A stretch of DNA of 63,459 bases from an uncultured Collinsella sp. (lineage in GTDB: Bacteria; Actinomycetota; Coriobacteriia; Coriobacteriales; Coriobacteriaceae). Location: assembly GCA_947001705.1 (NCBI GenBank), contig CAMQHT010000008.1, positions 1-63,459 on the forward strand, read 5' to 3'. Below the pieces are notes generated by a model. It saw only the letters and a list, made by a program, of their open reading frames with translations. It searched no databases and had not been told where the DNA came from. Of this stretch, positions 36,816 through 47,256 are shown piece after piece; position 1 is the stretch's first letter; every line of letters starts with the position of its first letter. Position numbers and translations under genes: made by a program.

Positions 36816-39155
36816 CTATTTTGCCACTTTAGGCTTAAAGGTTCGCAGGCGCAGCGCATTGCTTACGACGCACACGCTCGACAGGCTCATGGCCGCGGCG
36901 CCAAACATCGGCGAGAGCTGCCATCCGGTGAGCGGGAAGAACACGCCCGCCGCCAGCGGAATGCCGATGCCGTTGTAGAACAGTGCCCAGAACAGGTCCT
37001 GCTTGATGTTGCGGATCGTGGCGCGTGAAAGCTCGATGGCTCGGGCGACGTCCATGAGGTCGCTGCGCATGAGTACCACGTCGGCGCCCTCCTTGGCGAT
37101 GTCGGCGCCGGTGCCGATAGCAAGGCCCACGTCGGCGCGCGCCAGGGCGGGGGAGTCGTTGATGCCGTCGCCCACCATGGCGACCTTGCCGCCCGCATCC
37201 TGCAGTTCGCGCACGTGGCGTTCCTTGTCGGCGGGGAGGACGTCGGCGATGACCTGCTCGCTGCTCAGTCCCACGCGGCGGGCGATGGCCTCGGCCGTCA
37301 CGCGGTTGTCGCCAGTGAGCATGCGCACATCGACGCCGAGCTTGCGGAGCGCGGCGATGGCCTCGGCGCTCGTCTCCTTGACCTCATCAGCCACGGCGAT
37401 GGTGCCGACAAGCTCGCCGTTCTTGGCAAAGAACAGCGGCGTCTTGCCCTCGGCGGCAAATTGCTCGGCAAGGCCGGCGGGCACCTTCGCGCCCAGCTCG
37501 ACCATCAGGCGCACGTTGCCGGCAGCGATGACGTTTTGTCCCTCGCGCGCCGTAACGCCTCGTCCAGGCACGGCGGCAAAGTCCTCGACCGTGCGCGCCA
37601 CGATTCCGCGCGACTCGCACTCGGCCATGATCGCCTCGGCCAGCGGGTGCTCGCTCGAGCGCTCCAGCGCGGCAGCGAGCTTCAGTAACGCCTTTTCACT
37701 CATAGCGGGCGAGCCGTCGGCGCGCGCGACAACCACAATGTCGGTCACGGCCGGCTTGCCGCGGGTGACCGTGCCCGTCTTATCGAGCACCACGGTGCCC
37801 ACGCTGCGCAGGTTCTCCAGCGCCTCAGCGCTCTTAAACAGAATGCCCATCTCGGCGCCCTTGCCGGTGCCCACCATAATGGCGACGGGCGTGGCCAGGC
37901 CGAGCGCGCACGGGCAGCTGATCACCAGCACGGCCACGGCGGAGGTGAGCGCCTCGTTCATGCTGCCGGTCAGTGCCATCCACACTACAAAGGTCACGAC
38001 CGAGATTACAAACACCACGGGCACGAACACGCCGGCGACCTTGTCGGCCATGCGGGCGATGGGCGCCTTGGTGGCGTTGGCGTCCTCGACGAGCTGGATA
38101 ATCTTGGCGAGCGACGTGTCGGCGCCCACACGCGTGGCGCGGAAGGTAAACGAGCCCGTGCGGTTGACCGTGGCCGCGTTGACAGTGTCGCCGGCGGTCT
38201 TTTCCACGGGGATGGACTCGCCGGTGAGCGCGCTCTCGTCCACGGCCGAGCTGCCCTCGAGCACCACGCCATCGACGGGGATGGACTCTCCGGGGCGTAC
38301 GCGCAGGACCTGGCCGGGAAGGATGCTGTCGACGTCGACGGTGGTCTCGGTGCCGTCCTCTGCCACGACGGTCGCGCTCTTGGGCGCCAGGTCGATGAGC
38401 GCCTCGATGGCGCCGCCGGTCTTGGATTTGCTGCGTGTCTCGAGGTATTTGCCCACGGTGACGAGCGACAGGATCGTGCCCGCACTCTCAAAATACAGGT
38501 TGCCCATGCTCGTCATCATGGCCTCGTGGATTTGCCCGGCGGCCAGCTGGTCGGCCATGATAAACATGGCATAGAACGACCAGGCGACGGAAGCGGTGGC
38601 GCCCACGGCAATAAGGGCGTCCATGGTGGGCGCGCCGTGCGCGAGCGATTTAAACCCGTTGATAAAGTACGCGTCGTTGACATAGACGATGGGGATAAGC
38701 AGGACGAGCTCGGTGAGGGCGAGCGTCATGCTGTGGGTATGGTCGGTGAAAATGCCGGGCAGCGGCCAGCCAAGCATGTGCCCCATGCCTATGTAGAACA
38801 GTGGGATGAGGAATACGATCGAGACGATGAGACGAGTGCGCATGGCAGAGGCGGCGGCCTCCAGTTTTTTGGTGGGCGACTCCATATGGGCGGCGCCGGA
38901 CCTGGCTTGCGTACTGCCGCTTTGGGCGGCGTCGGTGCCCGTGCTGACGGGTGAGGCCGAGTAGCCAGCGCGATCGACGGCGGTGCAGATGTCGTCGGGG
39001 GTGACCTGCGCGGGGTCGTAGTCCACCAGCATAGAGCCGGCGAGCAGATTGACCGCGACGCTCTCGACGCCGTCGAGCTTGCTCACGGCACGATCCACGT
39101 GCGCCTGGCAGGCGGCGCATGTCATGCCACCCACGTCGAACTTATCTTGAGCCAT
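36816..39155 (-). CDS. copA: Copper-exporting P1B-type ATPase
   Basis: This encodes 779 residues. It begins with one HMA domain (GGMTCAACQAHV, Cys 13 and 16), then eight membrane segments with the Cu(I) channel motif SCPCALGLATPVA. The actuator loop has TGES, the phosphorylation site is VVLDKTGTVTRGK, the HP motif is SSEHPLAEAI, and the hinge is MVGDGINDSPALARADVG. This is the standard layout for Cu(I) efflux across the inner membrane. GAAAGGAG precedes the ATG. It leads the minus-strand set with copZ and csoR and has a CsoR box in the promoter. Confidence 0.96.
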   Translation of the reverse strand: MAQDKFDVGGMTCAACQAHVDRAVSKLDGVESVAVNLLAGSMLVDYDPAQVTPDDICTAVDRAGYSASPVSTGTDAAQSGSTQARSGAAHMESPTKKLEAAASAMRTRLIVSIVFLIPLFYIGMGHMLGWPLPGIFTDHTHSMTLALTELVLLIPIVYVNDAYFINGFKSLAHGAPTMDALIAVGATASVAWSFYAMFIMADQLAAGQIHEAMMTSMGNLYFESAGTILSLVTVGKYLETRSKSKTGGAIEALIDLAPKSATVVAEDGTETTVDVDSILPGQVLRVRPGESIPVDGVVLEGSSAVDESALTGESIPVEKTAGDTVNAATVNRTGSFTFRATRVGADTSLAKIIQLVEDANATKAPIARMADKVAGVFVPVVFVISVVTFVVWMALTGSMNEALTSAVAVLVISCPCALGLATPVAIMVGTGKGAEMGILFKSAEALENLRSVGTVVLDKTGTVTRGKPAVTDIVVVARADGSPAMSEKALLKLAAALERSSEHPLAEAIMAECESRGIVARTVEDFAAVPGRGVTAREGQNVIAAGNVRLMVELGAKVPAGLAEQFAAEGKTPLFFAKNGELVGTIAVADEVKETSAEAIAALRKLGVDVRMLTGDNRVTAEAIARRVGLSSEQVIADVLPADKERHVRELQDAGGKVAMVGDGINDSPALARADVGLAIGTGADIAKEGADVVLMRSDLMDVARAIELSRATIRNIKQDLFWALFYNGIGIPLAAGVFFPLTGWQLSPMFGAAAMSLSSVCVVSNALRLRTFKPKVAK

Positions 39156-39213
39156 GGCTTCTCCTTTCTGTGGTTCGCTGTTGGAATTGTTAACCTGCTG
39201 ATACTATACACCC

Positions 39214-39230
39214 ATACCCCCTGGGGGTGT
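39214..39230 (-). promoter_or_regulatory. CsoR operator in the copA promoter
   Basis: ATACCCCCTGGGGGTGT has the G-tract palindrome of CsoR boxes. On the minus strand TGGACA and TATAGT flank it as likely -35 and -10, 19 bases apart, 60-80 bases before the copA start. Confidence 0.75.
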
Positions 39231-39305
39231 CCAGTAATGGTTGGAATGTATGACTTTTCATTACAGATGAGGGCGGCTGCTCAATCGGTGGCCGTCCCAA
39301 CCAAT

Positions 39306-39363
39306 CATCTCAATCTGTAACATCTAGAGAAGTTTTAACCCCTTACTGTTACAGATTGAGATG
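39306..39363. repeat. 59-bp palindromic repeat, copy I
   Basis: The perfect 17-bp arms 39306-39322 and 39347-39363, with variable pair A-T. It lies between the copA promoter and the kinase 3' end. Confidence 0.9.
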
Positions 39364-39384
39364 TTGTCTCGCGGGGTTGGGGTT

Positions 39385-39445
39385 TTGTCTCGTTCCGTAA
39401 CATCTAGACCTGTATCTGCCGAGCTGGTGTTACAGATCGAGACAA
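39385..39445. repeat. 59-bp palindromic repeat, copy J
   Basis: The arms 39385-39402 and 39428-39445 pair except for two mismatches in the left arm (GTTCCG instead of GATCTG). Confidence 0.85.
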
Positions 39446-39485
39446 TTGCCGGGGAGGAGTCCCGTCACGGCAAGACGCCCGCTCC

Positions 39486-41570
39486 CTAGATGCAGAACCC
39501 GGGGATCACGCAGGTTCGCTTGCTTGGCTTTTCCGCAGGCGTTGCGTACGTAAAGACGTCGCCGTCGTAGCCCACACGGTTCATATAGAGCGTGCCTTCG
39601 CTCTCCGATGTGTCGGGACTCACCGTTCGTTCCCACCAGCAGGTGTCCTTGCCCTTCCACTGGCGGACCATCGTCTCGTTCGTGGAATACGGGCTCACCT
39701 TGAGCTCGCGGAAGAGCTGATACTCCTTGCCCTCGCCGTTGTAGATGTCTGCCAGGTAGTGATAGCCCTCGGCAAACGAATCGGGCGGTTGCGTACCGCA
39801 CAGCTCGACCATGGCGGGCAGCCAAAGGGTTGCGGGCAACTCGCTCAGACACGATGCACTGTTGGCGGCGCCCACATTGTTCGAGACCTTCTTGACCCCT
39901 TTAATGAGCGCGCGCAACTCGTTGGGCAGCAGCTTAAGGCCGTCGCCGTCGAGCCATTCCCGCAGCTCGCAATCTGCCCAGCCGGCGCTCGGCGGTTCAG
40001 TCGCAGCATCGCGCTCGGCAATACCCGCGTCGAACATAAACGTCAGCCCGGCCTTGCCCGTCCCGTCCAGAAGCTCATCGTGGCGGATGCCCACAAGCTG
40101 AGCGCCGACCTCCAGCCCGTTGGCGAGCTTCACACGCTTGGTGCACGGATAGGGGATATGCCCATCAACGTCGAGCAGGTGGTAGCGCTTGGCAATCTCG
40201 CGTGCCTCGCTACGGGTCTCGGCGGCCTTAATCTTGAGCGAAATCTCCTGCAGCTGGTCCCAAGTGTAGTCGTCAAGCGAACCGCGGATGCCGCCCAGGT
40301 AGTCGGGGATGCCAAAGCCATGGGTTGCCGCGCCAACGACGCCGAGCCCCGCAACGACCGCAACGACGCCGCCGATAATAAAGCGACGGCGGGTCATGGC
40401 GTCGTGCCGGGCCTGCTCCAAGATCTCTCGCGCGCGCTCGCCGGCGACGTCGACCTTAAGGTGCGTGCCAGAATCGATATCAATTGCGGCCTCGTCTCCT
40501 GCACCCTCGCGGTCCTCAGATTCTGCAGCGGGGAGGTATGTCGAGAGCACCTCGAGCATCTGCTGCTCGGTAGGGCGATCGCCCTGTTCGACCGAAATGC
40601 CTTTCATGATGATCTGGACAAGCGCTTTGTCGCCCTCGCAGCGCGGCTCGAGCGGCGCCGGTTTGGTCTTGGTCTTTATGAGGTAGAACGAGCCGGTCGC
40701 CGCGGCACCCGTCGACTCGACATCGAACGGTTTGCGACCGCTGTAGAGCTGGTACAGAATGCTCGAAAGCGCATAGACGTCGATCGCGGGCGAGCGGCGA
40801 AGGGCCGCGATGCCTTCGATATCCTGCGTGAGCATCTCGGGCGCGGCATATGCGGGTGTGGCAAAACGCCAAATGTCGGCACGTCGGGTGATTGTGTCGT
40901 CGCCGAGTGCCATGGTCGCGGAGCCCATGTCGATGAGGCAGGGGTCAAAGGAGCAATCGGCAATCTGCTGCTCGAGCGTTCGGCTGGTGGTGCGGAACAT
41001 GATATTGGCAGGCGACAGGTCGCGATGGATGACCGGATTCACGAGGCCTTGGGTCATCAAGAGCGCGCGAAGCACGGCGTTTCCGACGGCGGCGACCATC
41101 TGGGTGGTCAGCCCGCCCGAGGCGTCGTGCGGAAGCAAGGGCAGCGCCTGCTTGAGCGAGGTGCCCTCGACCCACTCCATGAGGATAAGTGGGTCATCCT
41201 CGCACGATCCGTAGCCATAGACGCGCGGAAATCCGCGCAGGTGCGAGACGGTACACAGATGACGATACTCCTCGAACAGCGCGGCGGTGTTGGCCAGGTG
41301 AGCGGCCGCTTGCTCGGCGGAGCGGTCGGGGGCTTGGCCGGAAAGGATGGCGTTGTCCTTGAGTAGCTTGACGGCAAAGACCTCGCCGCTCGTGTTGGTC
41401 GCGCGCAGCACGTGCCCGATGTTGCCGTTGTTGCGGTGGGCCGTCTGGAGAATAAGCGTCATAAACCGACGCTTGGCGTCGTCCTCGGCGCTGGGGTCGA
41501 CCGCCACGGCGGTGTCGAACGTGTCAAGACGGATGAGTTTGTCGCCATAGGCGCTATCGGTAGTATCCAT
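39486..41570 (-). CDS. Membrane-anchored eukaryote-type Ser/Thr protein kinase with C-terminal sensor-like domain
   Basis: This encodes 694 residues. ATG 41570 follows AAAGGAA. The kinase domain spans about 45-345: ATP lysine 68 (FAVKLL), catalytic loop HRDLSPANIM at 182, metal loop IDMGS at 213 (DMG instead of DFG), PEM at 244. A single membrane segment lies at 397-416. The outer part of about 275 residues resembles DUF6273-like domains (GWADCELREWLDGDGLKLLP, ALIKGVKKVSNN). Such domains are common in gut Actinobacteria, with unknown ligand. It follows the FHA gene on the same strand, a usual kinase-FHA pairing. Confidence 0.85.
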   Translation of the reverse strand: MDTTDSAYGDKLIRLDTFDTAVAVDPSAEDDAKRRFMTLILQTAHRNNGNIGHVLRATNTSGEVFAVKLLKDNAILSGQAPDRSAEQAAAHLANTAALFEEYRHLCTVSHLRGFPRVYGYGSCEDDPLILMEWVEGTSLKQALPLLPHDASGGLTTQMVAAVGNAVLRALLMTQGLVNPVIHRDLSPANIMFRTTSRTLEQQIADCSFDPCLIDMGSATMALGDDTITRRADIWRFATPAYAAPEMLTQDIEGIAALRRSPAIDVYALSSILYQLYSGRKPFDVESTGAAATGSFYLIKTKTKPAPLEPRCEGDKALVQIIMKGISVEQGDRPTEQQMLEVLSTYLPAAESEDREGAGDEAAIDIDSGTHLKVDVAGERAREILEQARHDAMTRRRFIIGGVVAVVAGLGVVGAATHGFGIPDYLGGIRGSLDDYTWDQLQEISLKIKAAETRSEAREIAKRYHLLDVDGHIPYPCTKRVKLANGLEVGAQLVGIRHDELLDGTGKAGLTFMFDAGIAERDAATEPPSAGWADCELREWLDGDGLKLLPNELRALIKGVKKVSNNVGAANSASCLSELPATLWLPAMVELCGTQPPDSFAEGYHYLADIYNGEGKEYQLFRELKVSPYSTNETMVRQWKGKDTCWWERTVSPDTSESEGTLYMNRVGYDGDVFTYATPAEKPSKRTCVIPGFCI

Positions 41571-41602
41571 GGCGTTCCTTTGTCTAGCATGGGTTGCTGC
41601 GC

Positions 41603-41663
41603 GTATACGTGGGCAGTGTGGATATCGGTAAAGTACCATGATAGCCACACTGCCCACGTATAC
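41603..41663. repeat. 61-bp palindrome of distinct sequence
   Basis: The perfect 19-bp arms 41603-41621 and 41645-41663 (core ACGTGGGCAGTGTGG) with a 23-base loop. It has the same size and layout as the twelve-copy family but an unrelated sequence. It sits in the 171-base gap between the FHA and kinase genes. Confidence 0.8.
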
Positions 41664-41709
41664 CGCTGAGTATTGTCGTTTACGACGCAGAAGGTAGAAG
41701 ACGAAAGAC

Positions 41710-41738
41710 GGACGGCGACCGTCTTTCGATCGCCGTCC
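41710..41738 (-). terminator. Hairpin after the FHA gene
   Basis: GGACGGCGA and TCGCCGTCC form a 9-bp perfect stem, followed on the minus strand by a pyrimidine-rich GTCTTTCGTCTTCT. It may attenuate the kinase. Confidence 0.5.
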
Positions 41739-41741
41739 GCG

Positions 41742-42704
41742 CTAGTCCACAATGACAAGGAATGTCGTGTAGAGACCCAGATGGAGCCTGTCGCTGTTTT
41801 CGATTTCCACTGGGGGATAGATCTTGCCGGGCTCGCGTTGGTCGCGCGGCGGCTCAATCACAATATCGCCGTCGCCCGCGCCCGATTCGAGCACTGTGCC
41901 GTTGGTCGACCCAAGGCCCTGGGCGTACCAGCGTCCACCTTCGAGCCAAATGCGGAGATGCTCGCGCGATGCATCAGCGCCTACATCGGTGATGCTGGGC
42001 GAAGTTTTGGGCAAGGACCCAATTACCGTGCCGCGCGGATCGCGTGTGAGGGGATGGATTTGCATGTCGGCGCAGTTGTCGGCATGGGTTCTGAGCAGAC
42101 CGAGGTTGGGGGCGACAGTGCGCGGCTGCTCCAGGCTGCTCATAAAGCCACGTCCGACGGTAGTTTCGGTGGTGCCAAAGTGCCCGCCTGTCTTGCTGTC
42201 GCAAAAGCGCTCGACGGTGGCCACGCCTTGGATGGGGTCAGCGAGCGCCCCCGTTGCCACAAAGAGCATAAGGTAAAGCGTACTCTTCTCGCGCACGGCA
42301 TTGCCGTCAAAGTTGTCGATGCGATTGAGGGCATTTGCATATAGGCGGCTGTCCAACTTGTAGCTGGCGAGAGCCGACATCATTTCGTTGGCGGCCGGGC
42401 CGCGATAGTGCTCGGCGATTGCCTGATAGGCGGACTCGCCGCTGCCGAGCTTGCTGCAGATTGCCGCGGAAAGATTGAGCGTGGTGACGGCAAAGTCGCT
42501 GTAGATGGCGGGCGCGCACTGGTCAGGCTCGCGATGGACGATGTAACGGGTGAGATACGAGCGGTTGGAAGAGCATTTCTTGAGCAGGGTACTGCCGAGA
42601 TAAGAGTTTCCATTGATGAGCATTCGGGCGATCTCGAGATGTTTAAGACCGCCGAACGAGCGAATATCGTTATAGAGGACCGAGCAAGGCGTCTCTGCTG
42701 CCAC
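41742..42704 (-). CDS. FHA-domain protein
   Basis: This encodes 320 residues. The start is GTG 42704, chosen because AAAGGAGGT ends 4 bases before it; an in-frame ATG 30 bases upstream overlaps that site. Residues 1-200 are helical and unrecognised. The C-terminal 100 residues form an FHA domain: ADASREHLRIWLEGGRWYAQGLGSTNGT holds the conserved S-R-x-H and NGT. The usual Arg of the first loop (hxxGR) is missing (TVIGSLP), so phosphothreonine binding may be changed. It is the likely substrate or partner of the adjacent kinase. Two palindromic repeats lie in its upstream region. Confidence 0.82.
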   Translation of the reverse strand: MAAETPCSVLYNDIRSFGGLKHLEIARMLINGNSYLGSTLLKKCSSNRSYLTRYIVHREPDQCAPAIYSDFAVTTLNLSAAICSKLGSGESAYQAIAEHYRGPAANEMMSALASYKLDSRLYANALNRIDNFDGNAVREKSTLYLMLFVATGALADPIQGVATVERFCDSKTGGHFGTTETTVGRGFMSSLEQPRTVAPNLGLLRTHADNCADMQIHPLTRDPRGTVIGSLPKTSPSITDVGADASREHLRIWLEGGRWYAQGLGSTNGTVLESGAGDGDIVIEPPRDQREPGKIYPPVEIENSDRLHLGLYTTFLVIVD

Positions 42705-42882
42705 GGATACCTCCTTTGATTGCTTCCTAGCCAATAAGGCGATAGGAATTAATGGCCCCCGGTGGGCGACGTATTAAATGGATGCGCAATATGTAGCGTA
42801 ACCAAAGCAACATTATAGGCCACATGTTCGAAATTGCAGGAAGACTGAGAGATTTGGTTTGGACCGGACGGAAATCCCCCTC

Positions 42883-42941
42883 TGTCTTGATCTATAACAA
42901 TTAGGACCGATTTTACTCGGTAACTGTTACAGATTGAGACG
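42883..42941. repeat. 59-bp palindromic repeat, copy K
   Basis: The arms 42883-42899 and 42925-42941 contain two wobble pairs (T-G and G-T) and one A-C mismatch. Confidence 0.83.
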
Positions 42942-42962
42942 TTTGTGAACCGTGTCGACCGT

Positions 42963-43023
42963 TTGTCTCGATCTGTAACACGTAGAGGAAGATTTGCCCT
43001 GTTGATGTTACAGATTGAGACAA
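42963..43023. repeat. 59-bp palindromic repeat, copy L
   Basis: The arms 42963-42980 and 43006-43023 are 18 bp, all paired except one G-U wobble at the variable position. It lies in the 580-base gap between divergent FHA and helicase genes. Confidence 0.88.
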
Positions 43024-43284
43024 TTGGCCCAGACCTGCTCCGTCATCTGTGGTTTACGTGGGGGCATACGGAGTACGGGTATACTAACCCGCGGCGAATC
43101 TGCTCCATCGCTTAGAGCTGCTGCGTCTGGACGGCGCGCGATAGGGCTGCCAAAGCGATCGCCAGCGTGCTGAGCAACGTCCTCTCTGTGCGCACCCGTT
43201 TTTGTATGTATTAGCGCACTACCAAGCACGCCCGCGCGGCCGCATGCCGTGCCCATTGCGCGTGCAGATAAGGAACAACAACAT
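43024..43284 (+). promoter_or_regulatory. Helicase upstream region with probable long leader
   Basis: TATACT (43080-43085) is a good -10 candidate without a clear -35. If used, the mRNA has a leader of about 195 bases. Long leaders are usual for cold-shock-type DEAD-box helicase genes. No small gene or riboswitch is recognised in it. Confidence 0.35.
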
Positions 43285-45534
<2,250 letters not shown>

Positions 45535-45568
45535 GATGCGCATCGCGCGCTAGCGTGAGACAAGCTAA

Positions 45569-45599
45569 GGGGCCGAGCAAACAACGCTCGGGCCCTTTT
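45569..45599 (+). terminator. Terminator of the helicase gene
   Basis: GGGGCCGAGC pairs with GCTCGGGCCC (one mismatch), then TTTTG. Confidence 0.8.
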
Positions 45600-45705
45600 G
45601 TTTGCCGTGTCCATCGCTAATTCAAACGTGATTTTCTCGGGAATGCATCTGGGGGATGCTGAGGACCTATTTTCCGCCATGCAGCAATGGGTCCTATGGG
45701 GTGCG

Positions 45706-45942
45706 CCGTGCATTTTTTGGAGTATTCTGCAGTTCGAGTTGTCTGCATATGATTCGACGTCGCCAACGGTGGCCCTCGGATATCCCTAGCGAGCGTTCCG
45801 AGTCAGATTTCGCCGTTTTCCGGAGCAGGGGCGCGTCATTCTCGCCATGTCGGGACTTAGAACGATACGGCGCCCTACAGTTTTGCCCACCCGCGGCGGT
45901 GCTGGCGCGGTCACGTTGCAGAATACTCCGTTTTTTGCACGG
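45706..45942. repeat. Widely spaced inverted repeat pair in the gene-free gap
   Basis: The 26-base arms 45706-45731 and 45917-45942 are inverted copies, identical in 20 of 26 positions (CCGTGCA at one end, GGAGTATTCTGCA at the other; the middle T-run is flipped). They enclose 185 bases without a coding frame. The 45600-46151 gap also has a short perfect palindrome TTTGGTGCACCAAA (46057-46070). The whole may be a small non-autonomous mobile element. Confidence 0.55.
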
Positions 45943-46151
45943 GCCAGGATGGGGTACCTCAGGAGAACGCGGCGATATCCCGTAAATATATACAATCTGT
46001 ACCGTAATTTATGCAAAACGAAGAGGCAGACAGCGCAGGGTGGGCGCATTGGGGTGTTTGGTGCACCAAAACGGGGATCCCACGCGCCGTATACTCTGTC
46101 TGAATGTGAAAACGGCTTGACGCGTTGCCAGGCGTAGGGGGGGGTGCCTCG

Positions 46152-46913
46152 ATGAGCGTATTCGAAATTGTGTTTAGTCCGACGGGCGGAACGCGGAAGG
46201 TGTCTGGCCTTGTGGCCGGGGCGCTGGACAAAAAGACCGTTACCGTCGATCTGACCGATAGCGGGCTAGATTTCAGCGCTGTCTCGATGACTGAGGACGA
46301 CGTGGCTGTTATCTCCGTGCCAGCGTATGCCGGCAGAGTCCCTGCCGTGGCGGTCGACCGACTGAACATGGTTCACGGCAACGGAGCGCGGGCCGTTCTG
46401 GTGTGCGTCTACGGAAACCGCGCGTTTGAGGACACGCTCGTAGAGCTGGAGGACGTTGCGAAGCATGCGGGATTCCAGGTAATCGCGGCAGTTGCAGCCA
46501 TTGCAGAACATTCCATTGCGCGACAGTTTGCTGCCGGTCGTCCGGATGCGCAGGATGCGGCGCAGCTCGCAGAGTTTGCGCAGCAAATTCAGCAAAAGCT
46601 GTTGGCTGAGGATGCATCCGAGCCCTCTATTCCCGGCAATCGTCCTTATAAACAAGCCAGAGGTCACCGCATGGCACCCGAGGCAACAGAGGATTGCGTC
46701 TCCTGCGGTGCATGCGCCGCGGCGTGCCCCGTTTGTGCTATCGACAAGGGTGACCCCAAACGAGCAGCTGGCGAGGCGTGCATCTCCTGCATGCGCTGCA
46801 TTGCCGTATGCCCGCGAGGCGCTCGTAAGCTTGATCCCAACAAGCTATCCGCTGTTTCCCAGATGCTGAGCAAGGTTTGCGTCGTGCGGAAGGAATGCGA
46901 GCTCTTTGTCTAG
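46152..46913 (+). CDS. EFR1-type flavodoxin-ferredoxin fusion protein
   Basis: This encodes 253 residues. ATG 46152 is preceded by a G-run site. Residues 1-150 form a flavodoxin-like domain with the FMN loop FSPTGGTRKV and the loops VPAYAGRVPAVAV and YGNRAFEDTLVEL. Residues 185-250 carry two 4Fe-4S motifs (CVSCGACAAACPVCAI and CISCMRCIAVCPRGA). Such EFR1 proteins are frequent in strict anaerobes and move low-potential electrons in the cytoplasm; the partner enzymes are unknown. It is a single gene. Confidence 0.9.
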   Translation: MSVFEIVFSPTGGTRKVSGLVAGALDKKTVTVDLTDSGLDFSAVSMTEDDVAVISVPAYAGRVPAVAVDRLNMVHGNGARAVLVCVYGNRAFEDTLVELEDVAKHAGFQVIAAVAAIAEHSIARQFAAGRPDAQDAAQLAEFAQQIQQKLLAEDASEPSIPGNRPYKQARGHRMAPEATEDCVSCGACAAACPVCAIDKGDPKRAAGEACISCMRCIAVCPRGARKLDPNKLSAVSQMLSKVCVVRKECELFV

Positions 46914-46924
46914 CGCATACGAAA

Positions 46925-46991
46925 TTGGTGCAATGGGGCCAGGTTAATCTGCACCAACCTGGTGCAAACAAACCTGTCCCCAATGCACCAG
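46925..46991. repeat. Inverted pair of CCTGTCCCC REP-like units
   Basis: Unit 1 (TTGGTGCA 46925-46932 to TGCACCAA 46950-46957) holds the core in reverse (GGGGCCAGGTTAAT). Unit 2 (CTGGTGCA 46959-46966 to TGCACCAG 46984-46991) holds it forward (AAACCTGTCCCC). Two hairpins in opposite orientation is the layout of REPINs. Confidence 0.78.
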
Positions 46992-47001
46992 AGTGAGGAG
47001 T

Positions 47002-47043
47002 GTCCCCGAGTGCCGGCGGGAAAGGAACGCCCCTAAGTGCCGC
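47002..47043. repeat. Two units of a GTCCCC-AGTGCCGG repeat
   Basis: GTCCCCGAGTGCCGG (47002) and GCCCCTAAGTGCCGC (47029) are degenerate copies of a unit that recurs as GTCCCCAAGTGCCGG at 58483. The rest of the gap to 47256 is the promoter and leader of the PTS operon. Confidence 0.55.
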
Positions 47044-47091
47044 CTAAATACCGTTTATCGAAGAAAAAATACCGCTCACCGGTCATAATGA

Positions 47092-47119
47092 TTGTTCTGG
47101 CTTTGGGCTTGTCTACAAT
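47092..47119 (+). promoter_or_regulatory. Promoter of the alpha-glucoside PTS operon
   Basis: TTGTTC (47092-47097) and TACAAT (47114-47119), 16 bases apart. Transcription would begin near 47126. Confidence 0.55.
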
Positions 47120-47144
47120 AACTCCCGTAAAAAGAAATGCGGAA

Positions 47145-47231
47145 GGTTACCGAGTCCCTCGGACGTGGGCCTAACCAAAGTCTTTGAACGGGTGTGTCTC
47201 TATGGATGCATTCGCTTGATTTTGGTTGGGC
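47145..47231 (+). promoter_or_regulatory. Probable antitermination leader (RAT-like hairpin overlapping a terminator)
   Basis: Structure 1 pairs GGTTA (47145-47149) with TAACC (47172-47176) around CCGAG/CTCGG (47150-47162). Structure 2 pairs GCCTAACCAAA (47169-47179) with TTTGGTTGGGC (47221-47231), followed by TATATTTAT. Both need TAACC, so they exclude each other. This is the logic of BglG/LicT control, and a BglG-type gene lies in the same operon. The sequence differs from the known RAT consensus. Confidence 0.5.
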
Positions 47232-47256
47232 TATATTTATGAAGGGACATGCCACC

